DNA of 64,000 nucleotides from Bin87 sp965204905 (GCA_965204905.1 OZ242042.1:3658001-3722000), one strand, 5' to 3'. Counted from the first letter of the stretch, positions 42,679 through 51,350 are shown. Notes: generated from the letters alone by a model not told the origin. Numbers and translations are program-made.

Positions 42679-43082
42679 TTATCGGCTACTTTGACGAAAG
42701 AGGCCGGCCTTACGTAGAAGGGTGGGTGCGGGTTCCCCGGCTGAACGCTAGCGGGTGGATAGACTTTCTGGTTGACACTGGCGCCACCGCCACATCGCTG
42801 TCTCCGAACGATGGAGATAGCCTGCTTGTTCCTATCCCGGAGTTGGTCAACCCGGTGCAGCATCGTGGCATCGCCGGGACACGCACTTATTACCGTGAGC
42901 CGGCCGTGATTCTGTTTCCTGATGGAGTGGAATGGCGACAGTTTGACATTGATCTATACATTGCCCCGCCGAGTCCCGGCTCGGATTACTTGCCGTCGCT
43001 GCTGGGGCGAGACATGCTGAACAGAGTACGAATGGATTACGACTATCCGGCGCGTCGTATAGAGTTCGACGCAGGAGCATAA
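42675..43082 (+). CDS. Retropepsin-like aspartic protease (clan AA)
   Basis: A 135-residue aspartic protease lobe. The catalytic motif is DTGATATSL in FLVDTGATATSLSPND, and the second hallmark is YLPSLLGRDMLNRVRM. Bacterial retropepsins are short and dimeric. It is coupled to the DUF5678-like gene upstream. A REP-like palindrome follows at 43092. Related genes occur at 21723 and 63536. Confidence 0.85.
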   Translation: MIIGYFDERGRPYVEGWVRVPRLNASGWIDFLVDTGATATSLSPNDGDSLLVPIPELVNPVQHRGIAGTRTYYREPAVILFPDGVEWRQFDIDLYIAPPSPGSDYLPSLLGRDMLNRVRMDYDYPARRIEFDAGA

Positions 43083-43091
43083 GAAAAGATG

Positions 43092-43119
43092 CGGGGGCGA
43101 ATAATTATTCGCCCCTACT
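43092..43119. repeat. REP-like palindrome (GGGGCGAATAA type)
   Basis: GCGGGGGCGAATAATTATTCGCCCCTACT-type stem-loop between convergent genes, with no T-run. Confidence 0.7.
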
Positions 43120-43137
43120 GTACGGTGCGGGCGAGGG

Positions 43138-44709
43138 TCACACGCCGGCTTTGATGAACTCGGCGACGCGCTCGCCGATCATAATCGTCGTGGCGTTGGT
43201 GTTGGCGCGGATTACGTCGGGCATTACGGAGGCGTCGGCGACGCGGAGGCCCTGGATGCCATGGACCTGGCCGTGCTGGTTGACCACGGCCATGGGGTCG
43301 CTGTCGGGGCCCATCTTGCAGGTGCCGGCGATGTGGTGCTGCGTGTAGGCGTTGCGCAGGATCCAGGCGTCCAGCGCGTCGTCGCTGACCAGGTCGGCGT
43401 CGGTGGGGTTGAGACGCTCGACGATGAAGTCGCTGAAGGGCGGTTTTTCGGCGATTTCCAGAGCCTTGCGGACGGCCTGGCGCATGCGCTGGCGGTCGTA
43501 GGGATCGCTGAACAACTGGTAGTCCAGGTCGGGCTGGACGGCGGGGTCGGTGGACTGGAGCGACAGGCGACCGAAGCCGACGGCGTTCTGGAGGCCGACG
43601 CTGAGACCGAAGTGGAAGCCCGCGCCGTCGTAGGACACGCTGGCGGGGCGGTGCTCGCTGGTCATCAGGGTAGGCGTGATCTGGAAGTCGGATTTGGTGG
43701 GCGAGTCGTCGGCGCTCCAGCGCAGGCCGACCTGGATGTTGGGGGCGAAGGTGTCGGGTTCCTCGCCGTCGCCGCGGAACAGGATGTAGGCGGCGGGATG
43801 GTCGCGGAAGTTCCTGCCCACGCCGGGCAGTTCGTGGTTCACCGGAATGCCCACCTCGCGCAGGTGGTCGGCCGGGCCGATGCCCGACAGCAGCAGGATC
43901 TGGGCGGAGCCGATGGTGCCGCTGCACAGGATGATCTCGTTGCCCTCCACCGTGAAGACCTCGCCGCCGCTCTGCACCTCCACTCCAACCGCTCGTGGTG
44001 AGCCGGTCAAACCATCGCCATCGAGAACCACGCGGCGGGCGTGGATGTTGCCGCGCACGGTGAGGTTGAGGCGATGGCGGGCGGTGCTGAGGAAGGTGAG
44101 CGACGTGCTCATGCGCACGCCGTCGATGTTGTTCATGGGGCGCGGCGAGATGGCGGTGTAGCAGTCGGGCGCGTTCTGGTCGGCGTGCTCGGGGATGCCC
44201 AGGGCGACGCAGGCATCGTAGAAGGCGGCGTTGAAGGGCAGCCAGTCCTCGCGTTTGGGACGGCGCACCGGCAGCGGCCCCTCGGAGCCGTGGAAGTCGT
44301 CGCCGCCGTAATCCCAGTCGTTCTCCAGCTTGCGGAAGAAGGGCAGGCAGTCGGTGAACTTCCACTCGTCGTTGCCCCACTCGGCCCAGAGGTCGTAGTC
44401 CTCGGGGATGCCGCGAAAGACCACCTGGCCGTTGATGGACGACGAGCCGCCCATGGCCCAGCCCCGGGGGATGACCATCGGCTCGCTCTGCGAGGAGTTG
44501 GCGCGGCCGCGCAGGTCCCAGCTGTGGGGGCCGTAGGCGGAGAGCCAGGTGTTGTTGCCCTGCTTGAGGTCCTGGGGCAGATGCTCGAAGTCGGGGTAGT
44601 CGGGGCCGGCCTCCAGCAGGATGACGGTTTTGTCGGTCTGCTCGGAGAGACGGGTGGCCATGACACAACCGGCGGAACCGCCGCCGACCACGATGTAGTC
44701 ATACTTCAT
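43138..44709 (-). CDS. GMC-family FAD oxidoreductase (choline dehydrogenase-like)
   Basis: A 523-residue flavoprotein. The N-terminal dinucleotide motif is YIVVGGGSAGCVMATRL, and the C-terminal catalytic region is NAYTQHHIAGTCKMGPDSDP. The GMC family oxidises alcohols with FAD. The substrate is not deducible; GMC enzymes act on choline, aryl or alkyl alcohols. It is followed on the minus strand by the REP-like palindrome. No cytochrome or aldehyde dehydrogenase partner is next to it. The ATG at 44709 is the natural start. Confidence 0.92.
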   Translation of the reverse strand: MKYDYIVVGGGSAGCVMATRLSEQTDKTVILLEAGPDYPDFEHLPQDLKQGNNTWLSAYGPHSWDLRGRANSSQSEPMVIPRGWAMGGSSSINGQVVFRGIPEDYDLWAEWGNDEWKFTDCLPFFRKLENDWDYGGDDFHGSEGPLPVRRPKREDWLPFNAAFYDACVALGIPEHADQNAPDCYTAISPRPMNNIDGVRMSTSLTFLSTARHRLNLTVRGNIHARRVVLDGDGLTGSPRAVGVEVQSGGEVFTVEGNEIILCSGTIGSAQILLLSGIGPADHLREVGIPVNHELPGVGRNFRDHPAAYILFRGDGEEPDTFAPNIQVGLRWSADDSPTKSDFQITPTLMTSEHRPASVSYDGAGFHFGLSVGLQNAVGFGRLSLQSTDPAVQPDLDYQLFSDPYDRQRMRQAVRKALEIAEKPPFSDFIVERLNPTDADLVSDDALDAWILRNAYTQHHIAGTCKMGPDSDPMAVVNQHGQVHGIQGLRVADASVMPDVIRANTNATTIMIGERVAEFIKAGV

Positions 44710-44772
44710 AACGGGGAGTCGCTCCTTGATGAGGTTGCGGTGCCGGGGATTTTAGCATGTAAGACGTGGGGA

Positions 44773-44844
44773 CACGCTCATGGTGAGCCTGTCGAACCAT
44801 GCTCCCATTGAGAAGTCATCCTTCGACGTGCTCAGGATAAGCGG
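44773..44844. repeat. Inverted pair of TTCGAC..GCTCA-type repeats
   Basis: A minus-strand copy (44773-44800) and a plus-strand copy (44817-44844: CATCCTTCGACGTGCTCAGG) face each other, 16 bases apart. They are related to those at 24070 and 32027. The rest of 44710-45052 shows nothing I can call a gene. Confidence 0.65.
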
Positions 44845-45052
44845 AAGCCATGAGGCCAACTACTTTGTGCAGCACAGGACGACATAGCTGAGGCGGCTCT
44901 TTGGGCTGGATGGGGAGCGGTCTTCGGCGGAGTCGTTATGATTCGTATTCGTAATTGACGAAAACCGGCAAAGACGCTATCCTAACTTTGACAGAACCCT
45001 CCCACGCCTCTCGTAAGATCGGCGCACCAGGGGGGGACATTTTTGTCTTAAC

Positions 45053-45970
45053 ATGACAGGCCAACTCGCATACGTCCCGACATCCATCGCGGACCAGATA
45101 AAGAGTCTGGTTGACCGCGGCATGGCAGTGCCCGACGTCGATTTTGCGGCCCGATGCCTGGCTCACATCGGGTACCATCGGCTAATCTCCTATTGGCTGC
45201 CGTTCCAGTCAGACTCCAGCGCTGCCGCCCCGTTTCATTCGGGCACGTCATTCAACCGGGTGATGACACGGTATATGTTTGACCAGCGCCTACGCTCTCT
45301 GCTGCTGGAGGCCCTGAGTTACGTTGAAATCTCGGTGCGCAACCAGTGGTCGCTTCATGTGGAACAGAGATCAAGCAAGGGAGAGTTCGCGCATTCGGAC
45401 GCAAGTCTATTTGACCCGAGGTACTACAACGACAACCTGCAAGAACTCAGGAGGAACTACGACCAGGCTCGAGGGCAAGGCGGTACGGGTTTCCAAAGAG
45501 CCAGGATTTGGGATATTGCGCCGACAATGCCCTTCGGTAATCTATCGAGGTGGTATGCCAGCCTGGTCGATAAAAATATCCGGCAATCCATATCAAGCAA
45601 GTACGGACTAGATGAAGCGACCCTCACGAGCATCCTGAGGCACCTGACCTCACTACGGAACACGTGCGCGCATCATGAGCCCATATGGAATGAGAAGATA
45701 CGGACCGGTTTGAGAATACCGCGCAGGTTGGGCGGTTCCAGGGAATTTGCCACTGCGTTCAACAAAAGCGCTGACCGGAAAGTTTATAACGCCTTGGTCA
45801 TCATCGTACATCTGATAGAGATTATCACTCCAAACGGAGATTGGCCGGCGCGTCTGCTCGCTTTACTCGCAGCGTATAGTTCCGTGCCGCAACACAGTAT
45901 GGGATTCCCGACCGGATGGCGCGAATTCGCCATATGGCAAAAGTACCAGTTGACGCAGAACGATACTTAA
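45053..45970 (+). CDS. Abi_2 (AbiD/AbiF-like) abortive-infection protein, HEPN type
   Basis: A 305-residue protein. LAHIGYHRLISYWLPF and MFDQRLRSLLLEALSYVEIS are Abi_2 hallmarks, and LTSLRNTCAHHEPIWNEKI (around residue 203) holds the R-N-x3-H HEPN ribonuclease motif. Relatives block phage growth by killing or dormancy of the infected cell. It stands alone with an atypically low GC content, suggesting transfer. The 3' end overlaps the convergent uracil-DNA glycosylase gene by 4 bases. The start at 45053 is the ATG in the frame; no strong ribosome site is visible. Confidence 0.87.
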   Translation: MTGQLAYVPTSIADQIKSLVDRGMAVPDVDFAARCLAHIGYHRLISYWLPFQSDSSAAAPFHSGTSFNRVMTRYMFDQRLRSLLLEALSYVEISVRNQWSLHVEQRSSKGEFAHSDASLFDPRYYNDNLQELRRNYDQARGQGGTGFQRARIWDIAPTMPFGNLSRWYASLVDKNIRQSISSKYGLDEATLTSILRHLTSLRNTCAHHEPIWNEKIRTGLRIPRRLGGSREFATAFNKSADRKVYNALVIIVHLIEIITPNGDWPARLLALLAAYSSVPQHSMGFPTGWREFAIWQKYQLTQNDT

Positions 45971-46674
45971 CCCCGGACACCCACTGCCGCCCGCGCCCTC
46001 GCAAACACGGAGTCCAGCATCTCCACCGTCAGCCGCCCCGTCTGGGTGTTTTGCTGGCTGGGGTGGTAGGAGGCGATGAGGATGGGGCCGCCTTCGGGGA
46101 GTTGGGTGGCTACGTTGTGGCCGAAGGGCGGTTTGCGTTGCGGCGGCGTGCGTCCGGCGGCGGCATACGCTCTCAGGAAGGCGTCGAAGGCGATGCGGCC
46201 CAGGGCGACGACGGCGCGGAGATCCGCCAGCAACTCGATCTCGCGGGTGATGTAGGGGCGGCAGGCGGTCAGCTCGTCTGGGCGGAGCTTGTTCTGCGGC
46301 GGCGCGCAGCGGGCCGCGGCGGTGATCAGCGCGCCGGTGAGTTCCAGCCCGTCGCCGATCCGGATGGACTCGGGCTGGTTGGCGAAGCCGGCCCGGTGCA
46401 GCGCGCCAAACAGCCAGTCGCCGCTGCGGTCTCCGGTGAACATGCGGCCGGTGCGGTTGCCTCCGTGCGCGGCAGGAGCCAGACCCACCACCAGCAGGCG
46501 CGCGTCGGGGTCGCCGAACGCGGCCAGGGGACGACCCCAGTAGTCCTCATCGCGGTACATGCGACGCTTGACGCGGGCGGTTTCCTCGCGCCATTCGACG
46601 AGCCGAGGACATTTGCGGCAGGCGACGACCTGCTGCTGGACCTCGGCGATGGTGTCGGGCATTTCATTTCGCAT
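45967..46674 (-). CDS. Type-5 (UDGb) uracil-DNA glycosylase
   Basis: A 235-residue glycosylase. The first motif is GLAPAAHGGNRTGRMFTGD, the Cys pattern CRKCPRL could help bind an iron-sulfur cluster, and SYHPSQQNTQTGRL is the later active-site loop. These match the family-5 UDG type. The enzyme removes uracil from DNA in base-excision repair. It converges with the Abi gene. The start could be the ATG at 46674 or 46662. Confidence 0.9.
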   Translation of the reverse strand: MRNEMPDTIAEVQQQVVACRKCPRLVEWREETARVKRRMYRDEDYWGRPLAAFGDPDARLLVVGLAPAAHGGNRTGRMFTGDRSGDWLFGALHRAGFANQPESIRIGDGLELTGALITAAARCAPPQNKLRPDELTACRPYITREIELLADLRAVVALGRIAFDAFLRAYAAAGRTPPQRKPPFGHNVATQLPEGGPILIASYHPSQQNTQTGRLTVEMLDSVFARARAAVGVRG

Positions 46675-46712
46675 GGATCCACAGGATGAACGGGATTTTT
46701 GATTTATCAGGT

Positions 46713-46740
46713 GTAGGGGCGAATAATCATTCGCCCCTAC
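46713..46740. repeat. REP-like palindrome (GTAGGGGCGAATAA type)
   Basis: GTAGGGGCGAATAA..ATTCGCCCCTAC, a perfect-stem hairpin just beyond the alpha/beta hydrolase stop and upstream of the glycosylase gene on the minus strand. Confidence 0.75.
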
Positions 46741-46751
46741 GTTGGCGGGGT

Positions 46752-47627
46752 TTAGCGTTGGAGGAATTTGAGGATTTTGGGGTTGACCTCTGCGGGGCGT
46801 TCCTGGTGCATGAAGTGTCCCGTGCCGGGGATGATTACTTTTTCCAGTCCTCCCTTGAAGTATTCGTACATGCCGGAACTGAGGAAGGACTCCAGCCGCC
46901 TGGGGCGATCCCGCGTGCCGTGCAGCGCCAGGGTCGGCACGGTGACGGGGCCGGCGCTGATGACGGCCTGGTCGGCGCGCACCTGGTCATCGACCTGGGA
47001 GGCGTCGTAGCGGGCGCGGTAGTAGCCGAGGGCGGCCTGGACCACGCCGGGCTTGCGGAAGGTGGAGCGGATGCTCTCCAGCGCCTCGGCGGGTATGTCC
47101 CACTCGGGCGAGGCCCAGCGCCACCAGCCTTCGACGAAGGCGTAGTCGTTGTGGGCGACGATCTCGTCGGCTTCGGGCCGCTGGAAAAAGAAGCCGTGCC
47201 ACGTGCCGCGCAGGTACTCGAATTCCATGCTCAGCTCGCGGTCAACGCGTCCGGACGCGATGGTCACCAGCTTGATGACCTTTTCCGGCGCCAGGGCGGT
47301 TGCGCCGACGACGGCTCCGGCGCCCCAGTCGTTGCCGATCAGATACGCCCGCTCCGCTCCCAGCGCGCCGATGAGTTCCACAGCGTCGCGGGCCATGAGC
47401 GCGGAGTGGTAACGCCCGTCGGCCGGCGCGGAAGTCGGCGCGTAGCCGCGCATGAACGGCGCGACGGCGCGGTATCCGGCGGCGGCCAGGTCGGGCAGCA
47501 GGTGGCGGAACGAATAGGCGTGGTCGGGGAACCCGTGCAGGCAGATGGCCAGCGGGCCGTCGCCCATTTCCAGGTAGTGAAACTCGATGCCGTTGGCATG
47601 TACCGAGCCGGTGTTGAAATCAGTCAT
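46752..47627 (-). CDS. Alpha/beta-fold hydrolase (epoxide hydrolase-like)
   Basis: A 291-residue hydrolase. ICLHGFPDHAYSFRHLL is the oxyanion strand motif, IGNDWGAGAVVGATAL holds the nucleophile Asp in the G-x-D-x-G elbow (typical of epoxide hydrolases and dehalogenases), and GTGHFMHQERPAEVNPKI holds the catalytic His. The substrate is unknown. The ATG at 47627 is chosen; the very long frame that reaches 48263 overlaps the LLM gene and is a frame artefact. It is separated from the LLM gene by 17 bases, so both may be in one operon. Confidence 0.87.
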   Translation of the reverse strand: MTDFNTGSVHANGIEFHYLEMGDGPLAICLHGFPDHAYSFRHLLPDLAAAGYRAVAPFMRGYAPTSAPADGRYHSALMARDAVELIGALGAERAYLIGNDWGAGAVVGATALAPEKVIKLVTIASGRVDRELSMEFEYLRGTWHGFFFQRPEADEIVAHNDYAFVEGWWRWASPEWDIPAEALESIRSTFRKPGVVQAALGYYRARYDASQVDDQVRADQAVISAGPVTVPTLALHGTRDRPRRLESFLSSGMYEYFKGGLEKVIIPGTGHFMHQERPAEVNPKILKFLQR

Positions 47628-47644
47628 AGCGCCTCGCGAGTAAT

Positions 47645-48745
47645 TTAGAATTCCTTGATTTGGGGGAGCACTGCTTTGCCAAACAGTTGGATTTCGGCCA
47701 TGACGTCCTTGTGGTTGAGGCCGGGTTGCTGGAAGGCCAGATCGACCACGCCGACGCCGCATTTGTCGTGGTATTCGCGCAGTTGCTCCGCCACGGTGTC
47801 GGGGCTGCCGACGAAGTTCAGCATGCGGATGGTTCCGCCGGTGCGGGCGCGTGGGGGCGACGCCGGGGGTTGACCGCTGGGTTGGCCGGCGGCGCGGGCT
47901 GCCTGTACCGCCTGGGACAGCGAACGTCCGATGAACGTGCCACTGCCTCCGCCGGCGGCTTCGACGCGATTTCTGAGCCGGTGCGCTTCCGCATCGGTTT
48001 CGCCGAGGCAGATGCCGCCGCGGTACACGATGTCGTCGGGAGCGGGCTGCCAGCCGGCCTCGTGGCACCAGTCCCGGTACTGTTCCACCGTTACGGCCAT
48101 GTCGTCGGGATGGTCGTAGGAGATGCCCAAGCCCAGGCGGTTGGCGGCGGCATATTTCACCGTGTCGCGGCTGCGGGTGGCGACGATGAGCGGCGGCAGG
48201 GGACGCTGCACCGGCTGGGGCCAGACACACACGGTGCGGTACTGGTAGTGCCGTCCTTCCCATGAGAAGGGTTGCGGCTCGGTGAGCGCCTTGAGCACCA
48301 GGTCCATGGCCTCAATGAGACGCTCGCGTCCCTCGGACGGGTTCAGGTCGTACACCTGGTCCTCGCCGGGGGTACCGCGCATGAAGGCGGCGACGAGCCG
48401 GCCGCCGGTGAGGTTGTCCAGCATCCCGATTTCCTCGGCGGCGCGGACGGGATTGCTCAGCGGCAGCAGTTGGCCCAGCAGGGCGATGCGAGCCGTCTTG
48501 CAGCGCTCGGCGACGGCGGCGGCCATCACCGCCGGGTTGGGCGTGGTACGGTTGCCCGAGTAATGGTGTTCCGAGAGGCTGATCCAGTCGAAGCCCAGGG
48601 ACTCGGCCAATTCACACTCGGCCATGCCCTCCCGGTAGGATCGTTGAGAGACCTCGGGGTCGTGAAACGCCGGCGGCACGGGCCAGCCGGCGGGAAACTT
48701 GTCCCGGTCCGCGTAGCTCATGCAACCGAAATAGGATGCCTTCAT
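47645..48745 (-). CDS. LLM-class flavin-dependent oxidoreductase
   Basis: A 366-residue luciferase-like monooxygenase-fold protein. SLSEHHYSGNRTTPNPAVMA is the typical EHH region, with further LLM motifs ALLGQLLPLSNPVRAAEEIG, LDNLTGGRL and YRTVCVWPQP. The C-terminus has a Pro-rich insert (ASPPRARTGG). It uses a reduced flavin to oxidise a small substrate that cannot be named from the sequence. Its promoter is at 48779-48807, and it is followed by the alpha/beta hydrolase, so the two could act on one compound. Confidence 0.9.
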   Translation of the reverse strand: MKASYFGCMSYADRDKFPAGWPVPPAFHDPEVSQRSYREGMAECELAESLGFDWISLSEHHYSGNRTTPNPAVMAAAVAERCKTARIALLGQLLPLSNPVRAAEEIGMLDNLTGGRLVAAFMRGTPGEDQVYDLNPSEGRERLIEAMDLVLKALTEPQPFSWEGRHYQYRTVCVWPQPVQRPLPPLIVATRSRDTVKYAAANRLGLGISYDHPDDMAVTVEQYRDWCHEAGWQPAPDDIVYRGGICLGETDAEAHRLRNRVEAAGGGSGTFIGRSLSQAVQAARAAGQPSGQPPASPPRARTGGTIRMLNFVGSPDTVAEQLREYHDKCGVGVVDLAFQQPGLNHKDVMAEIQLFGKAVLPQIKEF

Positions 48746-48778
48746 GGCCAGACCTGCCGTATCGAGTGCGTGAGGGCG

Positions 48779-48807
48779 ATAGTAGGCAGGGCGCAGAGAG
48801 TTGTCAA
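48779..48807 (-). promoter_or_regulatory. Sigma70-type promoter for the LLM oxidoreductase gene
   Basis: On the minus strand TTGACA (48807-48802) and TACTAT (48784-48779) are separated by 17 bases, about 34 bases from the -10 end to the start codon at 48745. Confidence 0.7.
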
Positions 48808-48859
48808 CGAAGGGCGCCGTTGCCTTGACAGATGCGCCGGCAAGGGGCATCGTTGAGGT

Positions 48860-50113
48860 ATGCGCGCTCTGCTGGCCGGCATCTCCGGCGTCAATAAAGA
48901 CATCGTCGTCGCCAACCTGCTGGATCGCCTGTGCGCCAACGGCGACATCAGCGCATCCCCCGGCGCCGACGGGTACCTGGACCCGCTGATTGGACCGAAC
49001 CCGCGGGAATTCTTCGCCGCCAGCGTGGAGGACGTGTTCGAGCAGCAGGGCGATGATCTAGCCAGCACCCTGGCCGCGTTCCGGCCGCGCTATCAGCTGG
49101 GAGCCTGGCAACGCGCCGGCCTGGCCATCGCCGAGCAGATGGAGGACCTGGACCCGCGCCACAGCCTGCTGGCGACGCACCTGACCTACTACACCAGCGG
49201 TCGGCAGTTTTCGCTGATCGACATTCCCACCATCCGGCGGTGGCGTCCTGACTGCATCATCACGCTGGTGGACGATATGCTGGACATCCGGGCGGCGCTG
49301 GCGCGTCGGGATGCGGAGCGGCATACCAACTTCCAGTTGCGCCTCCGCGAGATTCTGGCCTGGAGGTCGGCGGAGATCGCCATGGCAGACCTGCTGGCGC
49401 GCAACCTGTACGAGCGGCGGATGATTCCCCACTACGTTGTCAGCGTCAAGCATCCTGCCGAGATGCTGTACCGGCTCATATTTCACCGCCGGAGGTATCC
49501 GGTAGTGTATTCCAGCTTCCCCATCACCGCGATTCGATACGAGGCTGACCGTCGAGACAGTGTTGACGGCATCCGGCGGGAACTGCACCGGCGCTTCATC
49601 GTGTTTGATCCCCTGACGCTGGACGAGGGAACGCCCCAGGTGTTCGACAAGGCGCAGGCCGCGTATGCCGACGGCGTGCGCGAAATCACCATCACCGCTG
49701 ACGAAGCCCGCTGGCCGCTGGACAACGCCGGCACCCTCAAGGACGGTCTGTCGTCCGCGTTTCCAATGACGATGGACCCGCGCGAGGCGCTGGAGGTGTG
49801 GGACGACATGGAGAACCAGGTACGGCACCGGGACCTGACCATGGTGGAACAGGCACAGTGCGTCGCCGCCTACCGCATCACCATGGGCGGCCGGCTGTCC
49901 ACCGGCATGTACTCGGAGTTGATGTACGCCACGCACACCGCAGAGCCGGCACGGCCGGTGCTGATGTACGCCGACCCCGAGGACGGCGGCCTGGACCACC
50001 CGTTCCTGCGCAACTTCAATCACAGGACGTATCAGAGCATCGAGGGTTGGTTCGACGCCATCGCCAACGTGGTGCCGGTGGATCGGGACAATCCGCAACG
50101 GCCTTTGTTTTAG
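48860..50113 (+). CDS. Possible P-loop protein with a degenerate Walker A motif
   Basis: A 417-residue soluble protein. The N-terminus MRALLAGISGVNKDIVVANLL resembles a kinase-type P-loop (G-x-x-G-x-G-K-S/T), but here it is GISGVNKD, lacking the second Gly and the Ser/Thr after Lys. Later sections (LIDIPTIRRWRPDCIITLVDD, VVYSSFPITAIRYEADRR) resemble an adenylate kinase-like or nucleoside kinase-like core. It may bind nucleotide weakly or have lost activity. No family assigned. It is transcribed away from the LLM gene. Confidence 0.6.
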   Translation: MRALLAGISGVNKDIVVANLLDRLCANGDISASPGADGYLDPLIGPNPREFFAASVEDVFEQQGDDLASTLAAFRPRYQLGAWQRAGLAIAEQMEDLDPRHSLLATHLTYYTSGRQFSLIDIPTIRRWRPDCIITLVDDMLDIRAALARRDAERHTNFQLRLREILAWRSAEIAMADLLARNLYERRMIPHYVVSVKHPAEMLYRLIFHRRRYPVVYSSFPITAIRYEADRRDSVDGIRRELHRRFIVFDPLTLDEGTPQVFDKAQAAYADGVREITITADEARWPLDNAGTLKDGLSSAFPMTMDPREALEVWDDMENQVRHRDLTMVEQAQCVAAYRITMGGRLSTGMYSELMYATHTAEPARPVLMYADPEDGGLDHPFLRNFNHRTYQSIEGWFDAIANVVPVDRDNPQRPLF

Positions 50114-50137
50114 GGCGGTAGCCATCGCCCGTTGTGC

Positions 50138-50143
50138 TAAAAT
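50138..50143 (+). promoter_or_regulatory. Candidate -10 element (TAAAAT)
   Basis: TAAAATGG lies 33 bases upstream of the coiled-coil gene ATG at 50177, resembling the other TANAATG elements in this window. Confidence 0.4.
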
Positions 50144-50176
50144 GGCCCAATTGACCGCGCCGTCAAGGACTCGATC

Positions 50177-50830
50177 ATGTCAACCCAGAATGAACCTACT
50201 ATTCAGAGCCTGGCCGAAGGGCAGCAACGGCTGAGCGAAGGGCTGGAAAACCTTTCGGGTTTGGTTAAGGAGTTCATTGAAGAACAGCGCCAGGTCAACG
50301 AGGAGCAGCGCCAGTTCAATGAGCGCGTTGACCGACGCCTCGAGGACGTTGACCGCCACTTCGAGCGAGTTGACCGACGCCTCAACACGATACAAGGCGA
50401 CATCGCGGAGGTAAAGGGCGGCCACGCTCGCACGGAAACCATCCGCCGCGCCGACGTCATCGCCTCGGGGTTGGACTTGATCTACGAGCGGACGCTCTCC
50501 GCCGGCGAGTTGCTGGACATGGTTCGTGAAAATGCGGACACCGGCGTCGCCAGAAACGAACTGGAAAGCTTTGCGAAAGCCGACCTGGTGATAAAGGCAA
50601 AAGACAGTTCGTTCCTCACCAACTACATCGCAGTCGAAATATCCTACACTGCCGACCGACGCGATACGGACCGAGCGGCCAGGAACGCAAGCCTCTTGAA
50701 CAAGTTCACCCGCCGCCCATCGCGTCCCGTAATCGCCAGCGTCAGAAATGATTTCGATGTACAGGGTTTGATTGCGAACGGGGCTGTCCACTGGTACGAA
50801 ATTCCACTGCGGGCCTTGCAGACTGATTAG
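50177..50830 (+). CDS. Coiled-coil protein with a possible PD-(D/E)XK-like C-terminal domain
   Basis: A 217-residue protein. Residues ~15-85 are a charged coiled coil (EQRQVNEEQRQFNERVDRRL, DRHFERVDRRLNTI). The rest looks globular: ELESFAKADLVIKAKD and NYIAVEISYTADRRDTDRAA hold a spaced Asp and Glu compatible with a restriction-endonuclease-like fold. Similar proteins (DUF3782-like) occur widely in Chloroflexota and Cyanobacteria. The nuclease assignment is inference. Confidence 0.65.
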   Translation: MSTQNEPTIQSLAEGQQRLSEGLENLSGLVKEFIEEQRQVNEEQRQFNERVDRRLEDVDRHFERVDRRLNTIQGDIAEVKGGHARTETIRRADVIASGLDLIYERTLSAGELLDMVRENADTGVARNELESFAKADLVIKAKDSSFLTNYIAVEISYTADRRDTDRAARNASLLNKFTRRPSRPVIASVRNDFDVQGLIANGAVHWYEIPLRALQTD

Positions 50831-50844
50831 TTCCGCGTACTTGA

Positions 50845-50874
50845 TTGACGCCCGCGACGCAAATTGCGTAAAAT
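50845..50874 (+). promoter_or_regulatory. Sigma70-type promoter for the IscA-type gene
   Basis: TTGACG (50845-50850) and TAAAAT (50869-50874) are 18 bases apart, 41 bases upstream of the ATG at 50915. Confidence 0.6.
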
Positions 50875-50914
50875 CAACATATCAAGCAGACTCCCGAGAG
50901 GAGGTTCCTTTCCC

Positions 50915-51271
50915 ATGCCTATCACCCAGAACGGCGTCGAGCTCACCGTAGAGATTTCCGAGAAGGCCGCCGAAAAGATCAAGTATTTCGCCAACAAAGA
51001 AGGCATCACCGACAACGTCGGACTCCGTGTCGCCGTCAAGGGTGGCGGCTGTTCTGGCCTCACCTACGACCTCAACATCACCGACCAGGAACGTGAGTCG
51101 GACAAGATCGTCGAGCAATATGGCGTCAAGGTGATGGTGGACAAGAAGTCCTACATCTACCTGGTGGGCACGCAGCTCGACTTCTCCGACGGGCTGAACG
51201 GCAAGGGCTTCGTGTTCGAGAACCCCAACGCTAAGAAAGCCTGCGGTTGCGGCACCTCGTTTGCCGTCTGA
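50915..51271 (+). CDS. HesB/IscA-family iron-sulfur cluster carrier
   Basis: A 118-residue A-type carrier. The three cluster Cys are in VKGGGCSGLTYD and KACGCGTSFAV. It delivers iron-sulfur clusters to client proteins such as AprB-like enzymes. The ATG at 50915 follows GAGAGGAGG; the longer frame at 50864 is rejected. It is a single gene with no sufBCD or iscS next to it. It could be named ErpA or SufA in other schemes. Confidence 0.92.
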   Translation: MPITQNGVELTVEISEKAAEKIKYFANKEGITDNVGLRVAVKGGGCSGLTYDLNITDQERESDKIVEQYGVKVMVDKKSYIYLVGTQLDFSDGLNGKGFVFENPNAKKACGCGTSFAV

Positions 51272-51304
51272 CGCACACGGCCTACTCTACATACAGGCAA
51301 CGGC

Positions 51305-51333
51305 GTAGGGGCGGGTTTGAAACCCGCCCCTAC
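51305..51333. repeat. REP-like palindrome (GTAGGGGCGGG type)
   Basis: A perfect palindrome identical to 12843-12871, directly upstream of the YgfZ-like gene. Confidence 0.8.
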
Positions 51334-51350
51334 CAATTATGAGGTCCACG

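Noticed and set aside
43115..44668. 517-codon minus-strand frame overlapping the GMC gene
   Set aside because: Out-of-frame shadow, very rich in Arg and Pro; the GMC frame has full motifs.
46752..48263. 503-codon frame extending the alpha/beta hydrolase upstream
   Set aside because: The N-terminal part overlaps the LLM gene in another frame and is Arg/Pro-rich; the true start is at 47627.
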